Shown here piece after piece: positions 62,153 to 64,000 of a stretch of DNA of 64,000 bases. Source of the stretch: Schizophyllum amplum (lineage: Eukaryota; Basidiomycota; Agaricomycetes; Agaricales; Schizophyllaceae); the NCBI GenBank assembly GCA_007026445.1, contig VDMD01000003.1, positions 744,001-808,000 of the forward strand, written 5' to 3'. A program made the translations under genes and the position numbers. Numbering within the stretch: the first letter of the stretch is position 1; every line of letters begins with the position of its first letter. Below the pieces are notes generated by a model, which was not told the origin of the DNA, ran no database searches, and saw only the letters and a program-made list of their open reading frames with translations.

Positions 62153-64000
62153 CTAGTGCATGCCGGACGACGACGGGGGAAGAGTGGATGACGCTGACGG
62201 ACAAGGCTGAGCTATAGGTCGGTGTACAAGCTGATCATGCGCGGCCGGAGCTTCCGTCGCCCGCTTGGGGTGCTGCGACTGCTGCTGCGACTGCGTCGCG
62301 TACGGTCCCGCTACGTTGAAGGGCAGATACGCATACCCTTGCCTGGGACTCGGCGGCGCCGACGTGTATGTGCTAGGCGTCCATGTTGCCAATGGCGTCT
62401 GGTAGTCAGAATATCCAGCGCTGTCGTGCCCAGAAGACGACGCAACAGGCCCGTAAGCCCAAGGCTGAAGGTCCGGCGGCGGCGGCGCAGGACCGTAGCC
62501 TGCAGACATCATAGCCCTGCTATAACCTGCGGACGGCGGCGCGACGCCGTGGCCTACGGACGTAGACATGCCTTCATAGCTCGAGGACGTGGAGGTAGTT
62601 CCGGGCGGTGCGAAATCGAACGCCGCGCTGTACGTTGTGGATGTGGTCGGCGGCCCATAGCTTGACGGCGGTAGCAAGGGTACATAATTGGAAGGAGGTG
62701 CAGACGCATAGCTGTCCGAAGTGGCCGGCTCGTAGCTCGACTGGGACGTTGGCATGTAGCTTGAAGGAGGTGACGACGCGTAGCTGGGCGCCGACTCCCC
62801 TGTGTACCGCATCGGGCCCCGAGCCGCAGCCCCGGTTGCTGGCTGACTACCGTAAGAAGGCGTCACCTCCTGGCCATACAGCGGTACTTGTGGCTCGCTC
62901 GGCGACAGGGGTGGCTGAGGTGCATGTTGCTGCTCTGTGTCCTGACGGTGCTCTCTACGCTGGGGTGCGGGAAATAGGCGGACGCTCTCCCTATCCAGTT
63001 CCGGAGCGGCGGGGGCGGCGGGTAGCCCCGCGTATCGTGCTCGCGCAGGCGACGTCGGCTCACTGCGGGGCTCCTCTCCTCGCCGTGACTGACCGCTCCG
63101 TGAGTCTGATGACCCGCGCTGCTCCTCCCCGCGGATGAAAGGACGACGAGCAGGTTTCGCGCCGTACACGCGCTTCTTGGACAGTCCATGGAGCTGCTGC
63201 AACTGACTCACAATGCTCGGCCGTGGCGCTTCAGGGAGCGAGGCCTGCCGCGCACGGGCAGGTGGGCTACGAGACGGCGGACGCGATGAGCCGGACGGCG
63301 ACGCGGAGGATGGGCCTGCGCTGCGCTCTTCGGTCGGCATATAAGACGTTTGGGCATCAGGCACGGTGCGCCGCGCTTTAGGGCGTGGTTTCTCAAGCGA
63401 CGGCTGCTATGGCGGGGATCAGAAAGACAAGCATGCAAAGGCGCCAATTTACGTACTCCGCTCGCGGGCATGCCCGCTTCTGCAGCACTTGAGGAGCCTA
63501 TGTTTGTTTATCGGTACGCAAAATCAGCGTGAGAATACACAAGCGAGCTCACCGGCGTCATGATCGCGCGTGCTTGTGCGCACGCTGAACGCCGCGTCTC
63601 GAGAGCCCGTGGCATCTTCGACGGCGTTCTGGAGACGAACCTAACATTAAAACCGGATTTATCAGTCTGATTTTATTAATGGCGACGGTGGCGCGGAAAC
63701 ATGCGAAACATACCACTGTCGTGAAGAAGGTCAGAAGCGCTCGCGAGTCGGCGCCCTGCCCAAGGACGAGATGCGGGAGGATACGGACCTGAACGGTATA
63801 TTTCGCGGTGACGTGAGTGCTTGGGAGGAGGACACGCAGAAAGAGGGACCTACGCGTGTCGCTTCGGTGGCGAGGGAGGTCCAGACGTTGTTCAACGACG
63901 TGCTTTCAGGCTGTGGTACCGCAGACGCTGCCGCCACAATGAGATGCACATGCTGTGCGCCAGAGCCCGAGCGTTGCGCCGACATTTGCGCCAGGCGCTA
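62153..64000 (-). CDS. Ser/Tyr/Pro-rich low-complexity protein (5' end outside the window)
   Basis: Not recognised. Working back from the stop at 62153, the large last exon reads PSLEKPRPKARRTVPDAQTS, MPTEERSAGPSSASPSGSSR, PSIVSQLQQLHGLSKKRVYG, then a long tail with many [S/G]Y dipeptides spaced 8-15 residues apart (SYEPATSDSYASAPPSNYVP, SSYGPP, AGYSRAMMSAGYGPAPPPPD), ending SSGMH. Upstream exons join in phase as AKYTVQVRILPHLVLGQGAD, SRALLTFFTTVVRLQNAVED, ATGSRDAAFSVRTSTRDHDA and GSSSAAEAGMPASG. The structured N-terminal part suggests a conserved domain, but it runs off the edge at 64000. The repeated SY/GY pattern resembles prion-like domains that form condensates. A nuclear or RNA-granule role is inferred. 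Confidence 0.55.

Overview
The window looks like nuclear DNA of a filamentous basidiomycete, most likely an Agaricomycete and possibly a polypore. Evidence: many short introns (about 45-70 nt) with GTGAGT/GTRNGT donors and CTRAY-like branch sites, high GC at third codon positions, short intergenic spaces, and families typical of such fungi (class I hydrophobin, M36 fungalysin, Zn2Cys6 regulator, TKL kinase with the HGDLK variant, Argonaute). No rRNA, tRNA or CRISPR locus was found. All gene models were joined by hand from splice signals and reading phase, so internal exon borders are less certain than gene identity.

Layout. 0-10 kb: a phytanoyl-CoA-dioxygenase-like enzyme and a Zn2Cys6 factor (both minus), then on plus a kinase fused to a DUF4238-like domain, then a 461-bp element with about 95-bp inverted repeats flanked by TA. 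10.6-17.1 kb (minus): SnoaL-like protein, HSL-type alpha/beta hydrolase, SulP transporter with STAS and cyclic-nucleotide-binding domains. 18-25 kb: two conserved proteins of unknown function, a second HSL-type hydrolase and a D-2-hydroxyacid dehydrogenase. 25-33 kb: a large RhoGEF and a secreted fungalysin. 33-45 kb: two lysine-rich, histone-H1-like paralogues in inverted orientation enclosing an unrecognised gene, an ornithine cyclodeaminase/mu-crystallin homologue, a hydrophobin and the 25-kDa cleavage factor Im subunit. 45-58 kb: F-box protein, 18S rRNA dimethylase DIM1, a proline-rich actin-type protein, a SURP-like protein, a 48-residue Cys-rich protein, a peroxisomal enoyl-CoA hydratase and the ATP23 protease. 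58-64 kb: Argonaute and a Ser/Tyr-rich protein running off the right edge.

The genes do not form one pathway. Local logic is visible in short divergent promoters (F-box/DIM1, proline-rich/SURP-like, enoyl-CoA hydratase/ATP23), in the adjacent SnoaL and hydrolase genes, and in the inverted paralogue pair, which share promoter, TATA spacing, a 36-nt microexon and unusually similar intron sequence. The points most worth a second look are that pair (above all its first intron), the DUF4238-kinase fusion, the TA-flanked inverted-repeat element and the small CCHC-type protein.
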